Source: Mycobacterium dioxanotrophicus (GTDB taxonomy: Bacteria > Actinomycetota > Actinomycetes > Mycobacteriales > Mycobacteriaceae). From it: a stretch of 64,000 nucleotides of DNA. The stretch is from assembly GCF_002157835.1 (NCBI RefSeq), contig NZ_CP020809.1, positions 1,240,001 through 1,304,000 of the forward strand. The letters run 5' to 3'. Positions 62,746 through 64,000 of the stretch are shown piece by piece. Made by a program: the position numbers and the translations under genes. Within the stretch, counting starts at the first letter, position 1. Each line of letters opens with the position of its first letter. Under the pieces are notes generated by a model, which searched no databases, was not told the origin of the DNA, and saw nothing but the letters and a program-made list of their open reading frames with translations.

Positions 62746-63758
62746 CAACCGGCCCCTCCCGAACCGGATTTGGCGACGTCAACCTGGTCGACGACAGTGC
62801 CGTGAAACTTCGTCAGACCGTCCGCTGCGGTGGCAGCTCGCCCGCCGCCGATCCCACTGCTGCCGGCTTCCTTGTCGAACTCGGACGACAGGGGGCCGTA
62901 GGCGCCGCTGTGGATGTCGAGGGGTAGGTGGTTGGACGGACTGTAGTTCTCGGCGGTGCCACGGAACACTTCCGGATCGTTGTCAGATGCGATGGCGGAC
63001 CAGAAGTACGGTCCGGGGAGTCCGGCCGCGCTGCCCGGCACCCCGTCACCGTTGGCCTGCAGATGTATCGCCGGGACATCGAGATCTTGGCGTACCGGTG
63101 ACCCGAATGTCACGACCTGCTGCACGTTGAGGCGATGCGATGCGGCGATGTTCTGTGCGTCCACTCCGCCTTGGCTGTACCCGACCAACATGACGTCGGC
63201 CCCTTTGGGAATGAGCGCCTCGAGCCGCTTGACTTGGGCCTCGTCGAGTTTTCCGATCGCGGCATCACCGTTGGACAGGACCGTCTGAGTGCTGGAGCCG
63301 CCCGTACCGACGATGTACACGATGTAGCGCTTGTGCCCGTGACCGTCGTCAACGGTCACCACGCGGTAACCCGTCGAGTCCGGGCCGTTCGGAACCTTGT
63401 GGATCTCATCCCACATCCCGTGCAGCCCGGTGGGTGCGGTGCCATAGTTCTTGGCCGCGGCGTTGTGCTTGGCTCCGGTACCGCCGCCGTCGGCCTTGCT
63501 GGCATTGTCCTGCTCATCGGCGTTGCGGCGCAGGATGTTCGCCGCGTTGTGCAGGGCGTCGACGGCGTTGGTCACCGAGCGAGCGGATTGCCCGTGCCAC
63601 TGGGAGCGGAAGCGGTCGGAATCGGGGCCGCGCCAGAACGACGCGTTGGCGATCACGCTGCTCAAGCTCTTGACCGACCCCTGCAGTTGGTCGGCGGCTT
63701 GCGTGAGCTGCTTGGCCGCCAGCCGCAGTTGTTCGGGATCCGCACCGTCAACGGTCAT
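62742..63758 (-). CDS. WXG100-type N-terminus fused to an alpha/beta hydrolase
   Basis: A 338-residue protein from ATG 63758 with GAGGA upstream. Residues 1-85 are a WXG100 helical hairpin (FWRGPDSDRF; Trp42-x-Gly44). Residues about 125-338 are an alpha/beta hydrolase with the nucleophile Ser196 in VGYSQGGVD, and later candidate Asp and His (FHGTVVDQVD). WXG fusion proteins of this kind are substrates or effectors of ESX type VII secretion. A second WXG100 gene lies immediately upstream, separated by a hairpin. The enzyme may act as a lipase or esterase. Confidence 0.83.
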   Translation of the reverse strand: MTVDGADPEQLRLAAKQLTQAADQLQGSVKSLSSVIANASFWRGPDSDRFRSQWHGQSARSVTNAVDALHNAANILRRNADEQDNASKADGGGTGAKHNAAAKNYGTAPTGLHGMWDEIHKVPNGPDSTGYRVVTVDDGHGHKRYIVYIVGTGGSSTQTVLSNGDAAIGKLDEAQVKRLEALIPKGADVMLVGYSQGGVDAQNIAASHRLNVQQVVTFGSPVRQDLDVPAIHLQANGDGVPGSAAGLPGPYFWSAIASDNDPEVFRGTAENYSPSNHLPLDIHSGAYGPLSSEFDKEAGSSGIGGGRAATAADGLTKFHGTVVDQVDVAKSGSGGAGW

Positions 63759-63782
63759 CTGAAGTCCTCATCCTGGCCGTCA

Positions 63783-63818
63783 CCTGGGGTGCACGCGTGT
63801 GTACGCCTGCACCCCAGG
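63783..63818 (-). terminator. 11-bp hairpin between the two WXG genes
   Basis: CCTGGGGTGCA (63783-63793) pairs perfectly with TGCACCCCAGG (63808-63818) around a 14-base loop. It follows the WXG100 stop (63835) in the reverse direction and precedes the hydrolase start. It could attenuate rather than fully stop transcription, giving more WXG100 protein than hydrolase. Confidence 0.65.
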
Positions 63819-63834
63819 GTGATTCGATCGTGGG

Positions 63835-63999
63835 TTACGAGCTCGCCTGCTGCTGCTCGCTGGCATTGCGGTTGGCGTTCTGCGATGCGGTCTGCAGCGC
63901 GCTGACCACCTGCCGCAGCTGCGGCACATGCTGGCCCTGCCAGTCCGACTTGAACCGCTCGGCGTCCGGCCCCATCCACTGAACCGAGTTGACCGCGGA
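63835..63999 (-). CDS. WXG100 family protein, C-terminal part (5' end outside the window)
   Basis: The last 54 codons of a gene running out of the right edge. The WXG signature is at the visible start (SVQWMGPDAERFKSDW), followed by a second helix rich in Gln/Ala/Asn and a polar end (NASEQQQASS). The spacing, with Trp-x-Gly in the middle of a hairpin of about 100 residues, is that of an ESX substrate. It has the same orientation as the WXG-hydrolase and may be its secretion partner. Confidence 0.85.
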   Translation of the reverse strand, partial: SAVNSVQWMGPDAERFKSDWQGQHVPQLRQVVSALQTASQNANRNASEQQQASS

Positions 64000-64000
64000 C

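Overview
The window is high-GC actinobacterial DNA from a mycobacterium, most likely a rapidly growing Mycolicibacterium. Supporting signs are a mycobacteriophage-type tail and lysis module with Lysin B, two SDRs of the mycofactocin-coupled type, a DUF3349 / small membrane protein / PitA trio in the same order as M. tuberculosis Rv0543c-Rv0545c, WXG100 proteins, and GTG starts with ATGA/GTGA overlaps throughout.

Region 1 (1-18240) is the right end of an integrated siphovirus. It opens inside the tape-measure gene and continues through minor tail and fibre genes. These include a protein with 13 tandem 20-residue repeats, three related tail proteins separated by 34-codon membrane ORFs, and a tail-assembly-chaperone-like gene in an unusual place. 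A lysis cassette follows (Lysin A, DUF3307 membrane protein, Lysin B), then a reverse-strand pair of small exported or membrane genes. The prophage ends at the 3' half of a tRNA-Tyr gene, read here as attR. The order (lysis genes against the att site, no integrase) fits a mycobacteriophage opened at its central attP, so integrase, repressor and the intact tRNA should lie to the left, outside the window.

Region 2 (18.4-41.3 kb) is host DNA dominated by a catabolic gene island. It holds two mycofactocin-type SDRs, a HisD/HpsN-like dehydrogenase coupled to an aspartase and a GMC oxidoreductase, two ThDP enzymes, a Gfo/Idh/MocA oxidoreductase, an iron alcohol dehydrogenase, a ThuA-like protein, two NagZ-like GH3 proteins, an APC permease, a P-loop kinase and a zinc alcohol dehydrogenase. 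LacI and PucR regulators sit inside it. The content suggests uptake and oxidation of an amino- or glycosyl-linked polyol or amino alcohol; the substrate cannot be read from sequence.

Region 3 (41.3-54.3 kb) holds ordinary mycobacterial genes: two transporters, a small secreted protein, two large mycobacterial membrane proteins, the PitA cluster, a TetR-SDR-MFS divergon and an EamA transporter.

Region 4 (54.4-64 kb) is the most interesting part. Two tandem non-coding RNAs precede an rsr gene (bacterial Ro60). The first folds as a circularly permuted tRNA mimic, T-arm to capped acceptor stem to D-arm, as expected of a bacterial Y RNA. The second shares its Ro60-stem motifs but keeps only the T-arm and acceptor parts. 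Next come a lipoprotein and a VWA / PP2C / kinase triad of the TerY-P (YegL/YegK/YegI) type with fully overlapping genes. On the reverse strand is a WXG100 locus with a WXG-hydrolase fusion and two membrane proteins.
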